Assembly (NCBI RefSeq): GCF_030499515.1
Contig: NZ_JASTWJ010000001.1
Span: forward strand, 5,746,001-5,810,000
Origin: Streptomyces sp. DT2A-34
GTDB taxonomy: Bacteria; Actinomycetota; Actinomycetes; Streptomycetales; Streptomycetaceae
Direction: 5' to 3'
DNA length: 64,000 nucleotides
In this document: positions 42,066 to 52,073 of the stretch, piece by piece
How positions within the stretch are numbered: position 1 is the first letter of the stretch
How the letters are laid out: the number at the start of each line of letters is the position of its first letter
The notes under the pieces: model-generated
What the model was told of the DNA's origin: nothing
The model's database searches: none
What the model saw: only the letters and a program-made list of their open reading frames with translations
Made by a program: the position numbers and the translations under genes

Positions 42066-44099
42066 ATGATTGAGGTCGCGCGGATGCAGCTGCGCATCGA
42101 ACTTCGCCCGACGACCGGTGCCTCGGGGGGCCGTGCCCTCAATCCAGCGGAAACGGTCGTGGCTCTGGCAGCCCTGGTCCACCGCTTCTCGGGACACGAT
42201 CTCAGCGTGCAGGGCCGCCGGTCGGAGGATCTGCTCTTCCTCGCGCCGCTGCTGGTCGACGCCGACCTCATGGCCTGCTCACTGGCGGAGAGCCTCACGC
42301 GAGCCGAGCTCCGCCCCCTCGAAGACAGGGCGCCCGACGTCACCATCACGGTCAACGCGGTGCCGGGCAACGGATCCGAGGCAGTCGTCGAACTGGCTGA
42401 ACACCTGGCGGTCGATGGTCTGGGCGACTCGGTCGCGAGGGCCGTCCAACACTTTGCCGATGAGATCGCACGGCTGCCCCACCTTCCTCTGAGCGAAATC
42501 AGCACAGTCGCTCCCCATGAGGAGAAACGGTTGCTGGTACTGTCGGGTGATCAGTGGGACGACACCGCACCGCTTTCTCTCGTGCATCAACTGGTCGAGC
42601 GTCAGGCCCTGCTGAGGCCCGATTCCAGCGCCGTGAGCGACGGCACGCGAGAACTCACCTATGCGGAGCTTCATTCCGCTGCCGTCCGCGCCTCACAGCG
42701 CCTTCGCGCCGCAGGAATCAGGTCCGGCTCGCTGGTCGGTCTGATGACCGAGCGAAGCATCGATGCGATCGTCGCGTTGCTCGCCGTGGCGATGGCGGGG
42801 GCGGCTTCTGTGCCGCTCGATCCCTCCTACCCGGCAGCACGTTTGCGCATCATGCTGGACGATCCCCGGATCGCTGCCGTGGTCTACAGCGGCGAACCGG
42901 TTGTTTCCGCTCCAGCAGGCACTGCCATGCTGCCGCTGGCGGAGCTCACCGACCAGGCCGATCCCGGATCCGCCCCTCGGGATGGCGAACCCGGGCATGT
43001 CGAAGCTCCCGAAGACCCGCTCTTCACACTCGTGTTCACCTCAGGCTCCACGGGCGTTCCCAAGGGGGTGGAGATCACGCATCGCGGTGTCGCCCGGCTG
43101 GTCATGGACGAACAGTGCACCGGCTTCGCGGCTGAGGACGTCGTGCTGCAATACGCGCCGCTGACCTTCGACGCCTGCTTCCTGGAGATCTGGGGAGCAC
43201 TGGCACGTGGAGCCCGGTTGGAGCTTGCCCCGCCAGGACCGCTGGGGCTTGCTGAACTCGCTGAGGTGATCGAAGAGCGAGGAGTCACCGTCCTCTGGCT
43301 CACCTCCGGCCTTTTCCATCAGATCGCCGAGTACGAGGCGGACTGCCTGCGTGGGGTGCGCCGGCTCTTCGTCGGTGGTGACGTCGTATCGCCTCATCAC
43401 GTCGATCGGGTCGCGCGCATGTGGCCGCACCTGGAACTGGTCAACGGATACGGCCCGACGGAGAACACCACGTTCACCTGCTTTCACCCCATCAACCGCG
43501 ACGGACCGACGGATCTCTGCACCAGTGTCCCGATCGGCCGCCCCGTCGCCCGGACCCGCGTGCATGTGCTGGACCGGTACGGGCAGCTGGTGCCGCCTGG
43601 AGTCCCCGGCGAACTGTGGGTCTCGGGCGAGGGCCTGGCCCGCGGTTACGCGCTGCGTCCGGACCTGACGGCGGAGCGCTTCGTGACTCCGCAGGAGGGG
43701 CCGCTGCGCGGAGTACGGATGTACCGGACCGGAGATCGCGTCAGGTTCCTCGCCGACGGTGCCCTGGAATTCCTGGGACGCACCGACTTGCAGGTCAAGG
43801 TCAACGGGTTCCGCATCGAGTTGCCGGAGATCGAGTCGGCTCTGCTCGCCTGCGACGGGGTCCGCCAGGCGTGTGTGATCGTGGAACAGGACGCCGTCGG
43901 CGGAAAGCGGCTGGCTTCCTATGTGGTTGCCGAGGACACGGACGGGCGGTTGAGGCTGGAGCTGCGAAAGGCCCTGCGCGCGCAATTGCCGCACTACATG
44001 GTGCCGACTCGTTACACGGTGCTCGACGAGTTGCCGCTGACCCACAACGGCAAGGTCGACCGTGCTCGCCTCGCCGCCACTCCATCGAACAAGGACTGA
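42066..44099 (+). CDS. NRPS adenylation protein with a partial condensation-like N-terminus
   Basis: 677 residues. Residues 1-150 resemble the C-terminal half of a condensation domain without HHxxxDG. The A domain (about 160-670) has all core motifs: LTYAELHSAAVRAS (A1), LFTLVFTSGSTGVPKGVEIT (A3), FDACFLEIWG (A4), NGYGPTENTTF (A5), MYRTGDRV (A7), GRTDLQVKVNGFRIE (A8) and LPLTHNGKVDR with the catalytic Lys (A10). My reading of the specificity positions is D-A-L-W-F-G-G-T-F-K, nearest to the valine-type code D-A-F-W-I-G-G-T-F-K, so Val or a similar branched residue is predicted. No carrier domain is fused; a free carrier gene follows 7 bp later. Confidence 0.9.
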   Translation: MIEVARMQLRIELRPTTGASGGRALNPAETVVALAALVHRFSGHDLSVQGRRSEDLLFLAPLLVDADLMACSLAESLTRAELRPLEDRAPDVTITVNAVPGNGSEAVVELAEHLAVDGLGDSVARAVQHFADEIARLPHLPLSEISTVAPHEEKRLLVLSGDQWDDTAPLSLVHQLVERQALLRPDSSAVSDGTRELTYAELHSAAVRASQRLRAAGIRSGSLVGLMTERSIDAIVALLAVAMAGAASVPLDPSYPAARLRIMLDDPRIAAVVYSGEPVVSAPAGTAMLPLAELTDQADPGSAPRDGEPGHVEAPEDPLFTLVFTSGSTGVPKGVEITHRGVARLVMDEQCTGFAAEDVVLQYAPLTFDACFLEIWGALARGARLELAPPGPLGLAELAEVIEERGVTVLWLTSGLFHQIAEYEADCLRGVRRLFVGGDVVSPHHVDRVARMWPHLELVNGYGPTENTTFTCFHPINRDGPTDLCTSVPIGRPVARTRVHVLDRYGQLVPPGVPGELWVSGEGLARGYALRPDLTAERFVTPQEGPLRGVRMYRTGDRVRFLADGALEFLGRTDLQVKVNGFRIELPEIESALLACDGVRQACVIVEQDAVGGKRLASYVVAEDTDGRLRLELRKALRAQLPHYMVPTRYTVLDELPLTHNGKVDRARLAATPSNKD

Positions 44100-44106
44100 A
44101 TCACCC

Positions 44107-44352
44107 ATGACCACCCCCGCCACCGGTGTCCACGAAGCAGTCGTCGCGATCTGGACCGAGATCCTGGGTACCGAGGTGACCCCGGACGCGGATTTCTTCC
44201 TCCTCGGAGGGCATTCTCTGCTGGCAACGCGGATGATCGCACGCGTCGAACAGACTCTGGGTGTGAAGGTACGGCTGCGCGAAGTGTTCGATCACGCGGA
44301 GCTCGATGATTTCGTCGGGCTGGTGGCAGACCGGGCCGCGGCCCAGCCGTAA
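44107..44352 (+). CDS. Free-standing peptidyl carrier protein
   Basis: 81 residues. The phosphopantetheine site is DFFLLGGHSLLATRMIARVE (Ser of LGGHS). It starts 7 bp after the adenylation gene and is its probable partner: the A domain would load its amino acid onto this carrier for use by a condensation domain acting in trans. Confidence 0.93.
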   Translation: MTTPATGVHEAVVAIWTEILGTEVTPDADFFLLGGHSLLATRMIARVEQTLGVKVRLREVFDHAELDDFVGLVADRAAAQP

Positions 44353-44370
44353 ATCGTTAGAACGGCTCAG

Positions 44371-44448
44371 CGGTCGTTCTCTCATGCTTCGTCACGCGAT
44401 ATCGCGCATGCTTCGTCACGCGATATCGCGAAGCACGGAGAACGACCG
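44371..44448. terminator. Long hairpin with an internal 24-bp tandem repeat
   Basis: An 11-bp outer stem (CGGTCGTTCTC, 44371-44381, with GAGAACGACCG, 44438-44448) and an inner TGCTTCG/CGAAGCA pair enclose two exact copies of a 24-bp unit (44383-44406 and 44407-44430), each with the palindrome CGCGATATCGCG. It separates the convergent carrier-protein and aldo/keto reductase genes and probably terminates both. Confidence 0.75.
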
Positions 44449-44521
44449 CATCCCCTGTTCCGGAAGGAACGGCACTCACCAGGTCGGGGAGCCTGTCAGG
44501 ACACGAGGCCGGACGTCAGCC

Positions 44522-45517
44522 TCAGTGCTGGCCCGGCAGCGAGGTGATCGGGTGCCCGGCGACGTTGTGCGGCTGGTACAGCTCTTCCAGGTAGCTGATC
44601 TCTTCTTCCTCCAGCACCACGTCCAACGCGTCGATGGCGTCCTGGAGATGACTCATCTTGCTGGCACCAACAATGGGTGAGGTCACCGTCGGCTTCGACA
44701 GCATCCACGCCAGCGCCATCTGCGCCATCGGCACGCCACGCTTGTCGGACAGTTGCTCCAGCCGCTCGACGATCTCGCGATCGCTGTCGCAGTAGAGCAT
44801 CTTGCCGAACTCGTCGGTCTCGCTGCGGGCGCTGACGACGTCCCACGGGCGGGCGAGCCGCCCCCGCGCCAGCGGGCTCCACGGGATGACGCCGATGCCC
44901 TGGTCGGCGCAGAGGGGCAGCATCTCCCGCTCTTCCTCGCGGTAGATCAGGTTGTAGTGGTTCTGCATCGTGCTGAAGCGGGTCCAGCCGTTCGCGTCGG
45001 CGACGTACTGGGCCTTGGAGAACTCCCAGGCCCACATCGACGACGCGCCGATGTGCAGTGCCTTGCCGGCCTTCACCACATCGTGCAGGGCCTCCATGGT
45101 GACCTCGATCGGCGTCGCCGGGTCCCACCGGTGGATCTGGTAGACGTCGACGTAGTCGGTGCCGAGCCGGCGAAGGCTGTTGTCGATCTCCGTCATGATC
45201 GCCTTGCGGGAGAGCCCCACACCGTTGGGTCCCGGCCGCGTCCGCCCGTGAACCTTCGTCGCCAGCACGACCTCATCGCGGTGACCGTATTCGCGCAGGA
45301 TCTGCCCGACGATCTGCTCGCTGGACCCCGCGGAGTACACATTGGCGGTGTCCACGAAGTTCACGCCGGACTCCAGGGCGTGCAGCATCAAAGGCCGCGC
45401 CTGGTCCAGGTCCAAAGTCCAATTGTGGACCCCCTTGCCCGGTGTGCCGAAGCTCAGGGCCCCCAGGCAGATCCGCGACACGTCTATGCCGGTCGAGCCC
45501 AGCTTGACGTACTTCAA
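44522..45517 (-). CDS. Aldo/keto reductase
   Basis: 331 residues, (beta/alpha)8 NADPH-dependent reductase. N-terminus YVKLGSTGIDVSRICLGALS. Catalytic Asp and Tyr lie in NFVDTANVYSAGSSEQIVG, the Lys in VVLATKVHGR and the His in VDVYQIHRWD. The 3' cofactor site is SPIVGASKMSHLQDAIDALD. A TTG at 45517 with AAGGGGAAG upstream is the likely start. Within the cluster it may reduce a carbonyl of the product or a precursor; the substrate is unknown. Confidence 0.9.
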   Translation of the reverse strand: MKYVKLGSTGIDVSRICLGALSFGTPGKGVHNWTLDLDQARPLMLHALESGVNFVDTANVYSAGSSEQIVGQILREYGHRDEVVLATKVHGRTRPGPNGVGLSRKAIMTEIDNSLRRLGTDYVDVYQIHRWDPATPIEVTMEALHDVVKAGKALHIGASSMWAWEFSKAQYVADANGWTRFSTMQNHYNLIYREEEREMLPLCADQGIGVIPWSPLARGRLARPWDVVSARSETDEFGKMLYCDSDREIVERLEQLSDKRGVPMAQMALAWMLSKPTVTSPIVGASKMSHLQDAIDALDVVLEEEEISYLEELYQPHNVAGHPITSLPGQH

Positions 45518-45790
45518 GATGCTTCCCCTTGATCGGTTCAGAATCAGAACAAACACGCTGTATCTGCAAAGGATATTGCGCCTTTGCAAGCATGATCATC
45601 TTACGTGATCCGAGCGTCAGGATGCAGTGGCAAATCGATCCGAAGAACACTGGCTAAACGCAGCCGAGTGGGTTTTGAAGCCCTCTTGGCATAGTTTTAT
45701 GCTCCCGCATGATTGAACGGGAGAAAGGTAGGCTATCGACCGATGCCATGAAATCACGCTCAATAACAACCCGGTGGTGGCGGCGATGCC

Positions 45791-46987
45791 TCAGCCCTGG
45801 GCTGCCGCCGGTCCTCGCACGCGGGACGCGGTCACCGCCACCAGCAGGCCCAGAAGGATGCAGGCCGCGCAGACGAGGAACATCGCCCGGTACCCGGCGG
45901 CCTGGGCGATCAGCCCGAGGGAGCCGCTGCCGATGGCGACCCCCACCGTGAAGCAGGCGCCGAAGACCGACAGCGCCATGGCGCGCCCGCGCTCGCTGAC
46001 CGAGCGCACCACGAACACCCCCAGCGCCGGGTAGATCTGCCACATGCCCACGCCGGTGAGCACACCGCCGACCACACCCATGGCCAGCCCGTGCGACAGC
46101 CCGACGAGCGCGATCCCCACCGCCTCGACCACGAACAGGACCACCAGTTCCACCGGCCGCGTGACCTCCCAGCGGATCCACGTACCCGCTATGCGCAACA
46201 CCACCACGGTCAGGGAGTACGCGGTGACCACGGCCGCTCCGCCGGCGACACCCAGGGCGTCGAACTTCGCGACCGCGAAGCTGGCGACCGCCGCGAAGCC
46301 GAACGCGGTGAAGACCAGTGCGACGCTCGGCAGGACTGTGCCCAGGAGCGCCTGGCGCCGATCGACGTCAGCCTTCTCCGTCTTCGGGGGGATACGTACT
46401 TCGGGGACGTACGCGGCGATCGGGATGACGATCAGGGTGACCAGCCCGGCGATCACGAACGTCTCTGCCGTGCCGGTCCAGCCGGCGAGCAGAGTGCCCA
46501 GCGGAGCGCCTAGCCCCAGGGCCAGGTAGTTGACCGTACCGCCCAGCCCCAACGCCCAGTTCTGCCGGTCCTTGGCGACCAGCTGCACCGGCCAGACCCC
46601 GGTCGCGGCCTGCATCACTCCCATACCGACACCCACCACCAGGCGCAGGACCACCAGTTGGCCGATCGACCCGGCCAGCGGGTAGCACACCGTGGCCAGC
46701 GCCGTCAGCACCGCGCCGCCGATGGAAAGGGCCCGGGTACCGAGACGGTTCATCAAAGCGCCCGACACCGGCCGCGACAGCAGCGACGTCACCGCGTAAC
46801 TGCTGACGACCGCACCGACGTCCGCCGGACCGCCGTGCAGCCGGTCCGTCACGTGACCGGGCAGGATCGGAATCGTCAGGGCGAACGGCAGATAACCGAT
46901 CCCCGTGGCCAGCGAGATCAGCAGTGCGTACCGCATGGACCTCTTGTCAGTGGTCTCGGCGGCCTCGGAACTCAGCTCAGTCGGCAC
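45791..46987 (-). CDS. MFS transporter of the biosynthetic cluster
   Basis: 398 residues with 12 hydrophobic segments. Motif A-like loop between TM2 and TM3 is RPVSGALMNRLGTRALSIGG, and TM4-5 has RLVVGVGMGVMQAATGVWPV. Located between the aldo/keto reductase and the frameshifted adenylation gene on the same strand, it is the obvious candidate exporter and self-resistance gene for the product. Confidence 0.88.
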   Translation of the reverse strand: MPTELSSEAAETTDKRSMRYALLISLATGIGYLPFALTIPILPGHVTDRLHGGPADVGAVVSSYAVTSLLSRPVSGALMNRLGTRALSIGGAVLTALATVCYPLAGSIGQLVVLRLVVGVGMGVMQAATGVWPVQLVAKDRQNWALGLGGTVNYLALGLGAPLGTLLAGWTGTAETFVIAGLVTLIVIPIAAYVPEVRIPPKTEKADVDRRQALLGTVLPSVALVFTAFGFAAVASFAVAKFDALGVAGGAAVVTAYSLTVVVLRIAGTWIRWEVTRPVELVVLFVVEAVGIALVGLSHGLAMGVVGGVLTGVGMWQIYPALGVFVVRSVSERGRAMALSVFGACFTVGVAIGSGSLGLIAQAAGYRAMFLVCAACILLGLLVAVTASRVRGPAAAQG

Positions 46988-47104
46988 AGAAACTCTCCCT
47001 CCGGCCCAGGCACGGACCGGGAACGGAACACCCGCGCACTGCCCGTGCCTCGACCCCGATCCCAGACGTACAACCGGCAGCCCACCGAGCCCCCGAGGAC
47101 ACCA

Positions 47105-48837
47105 TCACCCGGCGGCCGGGGAGACGATCTCCGTGACCGCCTCGGTGAACTCGCCCAGGGTCGTCTTCTCGAACATGATCCGCGGGGGTATGCGGTGGCC
47201 CAGCGCCTTGCGGATCCGGCCTGCCGCCTGCACTGCGAGCAGCGAATGCCCGCCGCGCTCGAAGAAGTCGTCGTCTTCCCGCAGTTCGATACCGCCCAGA
47301 AGCTCGGACCACACCCGTACGACCACCTCCCGCACCGGGTCCGAGGCAGGCATCGGGTCAGCGGCAGGCACCGGGTCCGCGGCGGGCGAGGCGTGCAGGG
47401 CGCGCAGGGCCGCGAGATCTACCTTGCCCCGCTCGGTCATCGGCAACCGGTCCACGAACGTGATGACGTTGGGCACCATGTGGCCAGGCAGCCTGGCGCG
47501 CAGATACTCGTGGATCTCATCGGCCGACCGCGGGCCGGCCTCGGCCACCACATACCCGGCCAGGGCCTGCTCCTGCGGCAGGACCACGCAGTCCACGACG
47601 TGCGGATGCGTGCGCAGAGCCGACTGCACCTCGCCGATCTCCACCCGGTGCCCATTGATCTGAACCTGCTCGTCATCCCGGCCCAGGAACTCGAACACGC
47701 CCGCGGCATTCTTCAGGACACGGTCTCCGGAGCGGAACACCCTGCCCAGGTCGGGCAGCCAGGAGAAACGGTCCGCCGTCAGCGCGGCATCACCCAGGTA
47801 GCCGCGCGCCACGCACGCGCCACCGATCAGCAGCTCCCCGTCCGGCGAAACATGCAGCTCGGCCCCGGTGACACCCAGGCCGATCGGCACATCCGACCCG
47901 GTGTCCGTGCCGGCGTCGAACTCGTGGTACGTGACCGCTACGGCGGCCTCGGTCGGCCCGTACCGGTTGAACACCCGTACCGCGGGCAACAGTTCGGCGA
48001 CCCGGCGTGCCGTTGACGTCGGCAGCCGGTCCCCGCCGCTGATCAGGTACCGCAGGCTGCGGGCTTCCCTCAAGCGCGGCTCGTCGAGCAGCAACGGCAG
48101 AATTGCCGGGGGAGCCGGACCGCGGTGATCTCCTGCTCGACCAGCGCGGTGGCGATGGCGAGCGGGTCCAGATGGTCGCCCTCGGCGACCGAGACCACCG
48201 TGGCACCCGCCCGGAGCGGCCAGAAGAAGTCGGTCAGCGAGGCGTCGAACGTGTAGGGCGCCACCTGCAACAGCCGGTCACCCGGCCCGAGCGGCAGCCG
48301 CTCGGCGAGCCAGTCCAGATGCGGCGTCAGGTTGCGGTGTTCGACGACCACGCCCTTGGGCGCGCCGGACGAGCCCGAGGTGTAGATGACGTAAGCGGGA
48401 TCCTCCGGGGAGCCGGCCACGGCCGGTCCGTGCTCCCCGCCCACGTCCCCGTCCGCGTCCACGCCGAGTGTGCGGACACCGTCGTGCCGGAACCGGGCCG
48501 CGGTCGCGTCGTGCACCAGCACCGCGGCCGGCGCGCAGTCCGTCAGTATCCGTGCCAGCCGAGGAGCGGGTTCCGCCAGACTCATGGGCACGAACGCCGC
48601 GCCGGCCCGCAGCGCACCCAGCATCGCGACAGCCATGTCGGCCCCGCGCTCCAGGAACAGCGCGACCCGCTCACCAGGGCCCGCGCCCGCTTCGGCCAGC
48701 CGTCTCGCCAGCCGCCCCGACCGCTCCTCCAGCTCCTGGTAGGTCAGCGACGTGCCGTCACTGTCGAGCCAGGCCGTAGCCGCCTGCGCTCCACCGAGAA
48801 CCTGGGCGTGCAACAAACCCTCGTCCGACATGCTCAT
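47105..48837 (-). pseudogene. NRPS adenylation-carrier protein with a C-tract frameshift
   Basis: Two frames together encode A-PCP of about 577 residues. The first (from ATG 48837) has LTYQELEERSGRLARRLAEA, AYVIYTSGSSGAPKGVVVEH and APYTFDASLTDFFWPLRAGA. The frame is lost in a run of C at about 48106-48110, where one extra base would give AVRLPPAILPLLLDEPRL. The second continues NRYGPTEAAVAVTY, FRSGDRVLKNAAGVFEFLGR, MTERGKVDLAAL and the carrier site DDDFFERGGHSLLAVQAAGR. The specificity positions read D-A-T-R-I-G-R-V-A-K, which matches no code I know. A one-base sequencing error or a true loss of function both fit. Confidence 0.85.
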
Positions 48838-49152
48838 CCCCCGCGGGTGGATCACTCAAAGTGGATCAGTCAAAGTCGCTCGATCGGATCACAGCAGGAG
48901 AGACCTAGTCAATAAACGATCATCAAAAGCTCCTGGCTGGATGGTCGTTGGCGGCCTTCGTGTCGCACACAACAATGCCCTGCTCACAGCCGGGTTGTAA
49001 CATGATCACAGGTTCGGGGGGGTCCCCTGATCGCGCAGGGTTGCACCGCCGCCGAGAACGTCTGTCCGGGGCCGCGTGCCCTTGCGGACCGGCCTGCGGA
49101 CAGGGTGTCTGCGCAGGCATCTCACGCCGCGAAATGAGGAGAAGCCGCGCTC
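48838..49152. promoter_or_regulatory. Divergent promoter region in the biosynthetic cluster
   Basis: About 315 bp between the minus-strand A-PCP gene and the plus-strand condensation gene, AT-rich around 48900-48950. It must drive both halves of the cluster's middle part. No regulator gene of the cluster was found, so control is probably external. Confidence 0.5.
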
Positions 49153-50484
49153 ATGGACTCCGTGTCGAGGATGTCGCCGCCCGATGTCGCCGCCGCAGAT
49201 GCGCCCCTGGCGATGTCCGCTTTCCAACGGCGCATCTGGCTGGCCGAGTTGATCGATCCTGACGTGCGCAACCACGTGCCGCTCGCCTGGGAGGTGGCGG
49301 GCCGCCTGGACCCCGGTCGGCTGCGCGCCGCGCTGGGCCAACTGGTGGCCGCGCACGAGATACTCCGCACCCGTTTCATCGAAGACGACAACGGGCTGTC
49401 GGTGCGGCTGCGCGAACCGTGGCTGCCGGAGCTGGAGGTACTCGACCTGCGCGAGGCTCCCGACGGCATGATGGACTGGCTGGACGCTGGCGTTCGCCGG
49501 CCGTTCGACCTCGAATCCGGACAACTGCTGCGCGCCGCCCTCGGCGAGCTGGGCGACGATCGGCAGGTGCTGCTTCTGTGCCTGCATCACCTGGTCATCG
49601 ACGGGGAGTCGGTCCCCCTCCTGCTCGCGGAACTCGACCGCCACTACACCACGCCGGACAGGCCGCGACCGGTCGTCCAGTACCGGGAGTTCGCCGCCTT
49701 CCAGCAGCGTCAGCGTGATACCGACGCCTGGAACACCGACCTGCTGTACTGGGAGTCCACGCTGCAGGGAGCGTCCCCGGACACACCACTGCCCGTACCG
49801 GAGCGACCGGAGCCGAACGGGGCGTTCCAGGTCTCGCTGCCCGCAGGGCTGCTGGACTCGCTTCAGAAAGTGCAGTCCGAGCGCCGCGTCAGCTGGTTCA
49901 TGGTGGCCGCCACCGCCCTGGCGGTAACCCTGCACCGGTGGGCCGGCCTGGATGACATCACCTTCGGTTCCCCGACGGCGAACCGGGACGAGCCCCCGTT
50001 CGCCGAACTGCTCGGTCCGTGCCTGAATACCGTGGTGCTGCGCTCCCGGGTGACCTCGGACAGCACGCTGCTGGACGCGTTGATGCAGATGCGCGACCAG
50101 GCCCTGGACGCGCTGGAGCACCAGAGCGTCGAGTTCGACGATGTGGTCGCCCGGCTGAAGCCGCCCCGGCACTTCGGACGCACCCCCTACACCAACGTCA
50201 CGTTGAACATGAACCTGCTGGACGACCACGCCGCCGATCTGGACGGCACGCGGCTGACACCGGTTCTGGACGACTCGCTGCGCAGCAACTACGCCAAGTT
50301 CGGCCTGACAACGACGATGGCGCAACGAGACGGCCGGCTGATCGCGCTGATGGCCTATCGCGGAGACCAGCTCAGCGCCTCTCACGCCCAGGAACTGGCT
50401 GCCGAGTTCGCCGATGTGCTGACCGGCTTCCCGCAGGCCCTGAACGAGCCGGTCATGTCCCCCGGAACGGGTCGACGCCGGTGA
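49153..50484 (+). CDS. Free-standing NRPS condensation domain 1
   Basis: 443 residues, a single condensation domain. C1-like SAFQRRIWLAELIDPDVRNH, the catalytic motif LLLCLHHLVIDGESVPLLLA (HHxxxDG complete), then FGSPTANRDEPPFAELLGPC and FDDVVARLKPPRHFGRTPYT (C5-C6). No carrier or A domain is attached. It would join an upstream donor on one carrier with an acceptor on another, in trans, and supplies the motif missing from the adenylation proteins of this cluster. Confidence 0.92.
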   Translation: MDSVSRMSPPDVAAADAPLAMSAFQRRIWLAELIDPDVRNHVPLAWEVAGRLDPGRLRAALGQLVAAHEILRTRFIEDDNGLSVRLREPWLPELEVLDLREAPDGMMDWLDAGVRRPFDLESGQLLRAALGELGDDRQVLLLCLHHLVIDGESVPLLLAELDRHYTTPDRPRPVVQYREFAAFQQRQRDTDAWNTDLLYWESTLQGASPDTPLPVPERPEPNGAFQVSLPAGLLDSLQKVQSERRVSWFMVAATALAVTLHRWAGLDDITFGSPTANRDEPPFAELLGPCLNTVVLRSRVTSDSTLLDALMQMRDQALDALEHQSVEFDDVVARLKPPRHFGRTPYTNVTLNMNLLDDHAADLDGTRLTPVLDDSLRSNYAKFGLTTTMAQRDGRLIALMAYRGDQLSASHAQELAAEFADVLTGFPQALNEPVMSPGTGRRR

Positions 50485-50759
50485 GACGACGGACCATGAC
50501 GTGGGTCATCGCGCGGGAGGCCGAGGAGACCCGGCGGTGCGCGTAGTCGCGGACTGAGCTTCCGGGCTGTGTGAGAGGCGCTGCTCGGTTCGTTGCCCAC
50601 CTCGCGCGACGCGAGGGCGTGTTCCAGAGGGGGCAGGAGCCCTCGCCGGTGGAGATCGTCGTCAGGCCGGTGCCCCGCAGCCGCTCCGGCGCATCAGGCG
50701 TTCGTCCCGCTTGCGGCCCACACCGTCACCGCCTCTCCGAAGCCCCCTGGCCGAACTCT
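50485..50759. other. Convergent gap between the two condensation genes
   Basis: 275 bp without a convincing gene. Both flanking genes run into it, so it should contain a terminator; no strong perfect stem was found by eye. Confidence 0.4.
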
Positions 50760-51995
50760 TCAGCGCGCGTCCTGGCCGCTGTCCGCAAGGGATTCGCGCA
50801 GTGCGTCGGCGAGCGCGGTCGCGGAGGCACCGGGCACGATCGCGGGATCGTGGTCGATGCGCAGCGACAACTCCTCACCGTCGTGGAGGGCCGAAACGAC
50901 CACTGGCTCGTGGGCCCTGTGGCCCGACACATAGAGGAACCGGCCGGGCTCGCCCTCCAGTATCGGCGCCGGGCGGCGTGTGCGGTCGATGAGGGTCAGC
51001 ACGAGATCGAGGTGGCCGGTCCACGGCGCCTGGCACGCCCTGGCCGCCCGGACGACTTCGTCGAACGGGGTGTCGATGAATTCGAGGTCCTCCAGCCAGC
51101 TCTCGCGGATGCCGTCGTGCTGCGGGTGGGCCAGCACCGTGTTGATAAAGCACCCGACCACGCCCGCCCCGTCCTGGCCGCCCCAGGTATAGGCGACCGG
51201 TGCGGCTCCCGCCGTACGGGCGAGCGCCTCGTGGCAGCCGGCCAGCACTGCCGGGAACGGCCGGAGCGCGGCCGGTCCCGACAACGTGAGGTGCTGCCAG
51301 ACCGAGGCGCTGGGGCCGGGTTCGTACATGCCCGTGCCCCACAGGCCGGGCCCCGCGTCGCGTACCCGCGCTGTCCAGTGCTCCAGCGCCTCCGGCCCGC
51401 TGGCCTCGTGCTCCCTGTCCAGTTGTTGCTCCACTGCTTCGCGGTAGCGGCGCAGTTCGGTGGCGGACCCGGAGTCCGGCTCGTGTGCCGGGCTGTGGTA
51501 GGCGGACATCAGCTCGTCCACCACCAGCCCGGTGGACTCCCCGTCGCAGATCAGGTGGTCGAAGCCGATGGCCAACAGATCCCGCCGCTCGTCCCTGGCC
51601 AGGAGCACCCGGAACGAGCCCAGCCCGGTGGGCCAGTGGTCCAGGGCGGCCCACAGAGCGCGCTCGGTGTCCGGGGCTGTGATCTCCCGCACGATCGGGG
51701 AGTCGGGAAGGGGGTCTATCCGCAGTACCGGCACGCCTCCGGCGGTGTCCGCGGCACCGCGCAGGGCCGGATGCCTCAGCAGGACCGATCGCGCTGCCTG
51801 CTCCAGGCGGTGGGCCGACAGCAAGCCGGGCGGGAATTCCAGGAAGACCGGCAGGATCTGCGCCCGGCCGTGCGGGTCGGTGGACCTGGAGTGGTGGAAC
51901 CTCCGCTGCGCGCCGGTCAGCGGCATCAGCTCGTCGACTCCGTTGTGGACGTTCGCGTAGTGCTTGAGGTAGGTCCTGGTGATGCTGCGGTGCAC
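50760..51995 (-). CDS. Free-standing NRPS condensation domain 2
   Basis: 411 residues from a GTG with GGAGG 6 bp upstream (51995); longer forms lack a ribosome site. PLTGAQRRFHHSRSTDPHGR opens the domain. The catalytic region reads LLAIGFDHLICDGESTGLVV, so the second His, Asp and Gly of HHxxxDG are kept while the first His is Asp. Later VAYTWGGQDGAGVVGCFINT is an unusual C5 region. The atypical motif suggests a specialised acceptor or an ester-forming or acyl-transfer role. Confidence 0.85.
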   Translation of the reverse strand: MHRSITRTYLKHYANVHNGVDELMPLTGAQRRFHHSRSTDPHGRAQILPVFLEFPPGLLSAHRLEQAARSVLLRHPALRGAADTAGGVPVLRIDPLPDSPIVREITAPDTERALWAALDHWPTGLGSFRVLLARDERRDLLAIGFDHLICDGESTGLVVDELMSAYHSPAHEPDSGSATELRRYREAVEQQLDREHEASGPEALEHWTARVRDAGPGLWGTGMYEPGPSASVWQHLTLSGPAALRPFPAVLAGCHEALARTAGAAPVAYTWGGQDGAGVVGCFINTVLAHPQHDGIRESWLEDLEFIDTPFDEVVRAARACQAPWTGHLDLVLTLIDRTRRPAPILEGEPGRFLYVSGHRAHEPVVVSALHDGEELSLRIDHDPAIVPGASATALADALRESLADSGQDAR

Positions 51996-52073
51996 AGCAT
52001 GCCTCCACTGTGTTCTGTTTCCACGCCGGCCTGTTGTCCGCCCCGAAGGGGGGCCGCCGGCGTCCTGCCGAAA

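Noticed and set aside
46658..48016. A 452-codon + strand frame opposite the MFS and A-PCP genes
   Set aside because: Shadow of two recognised minus-strand genes.
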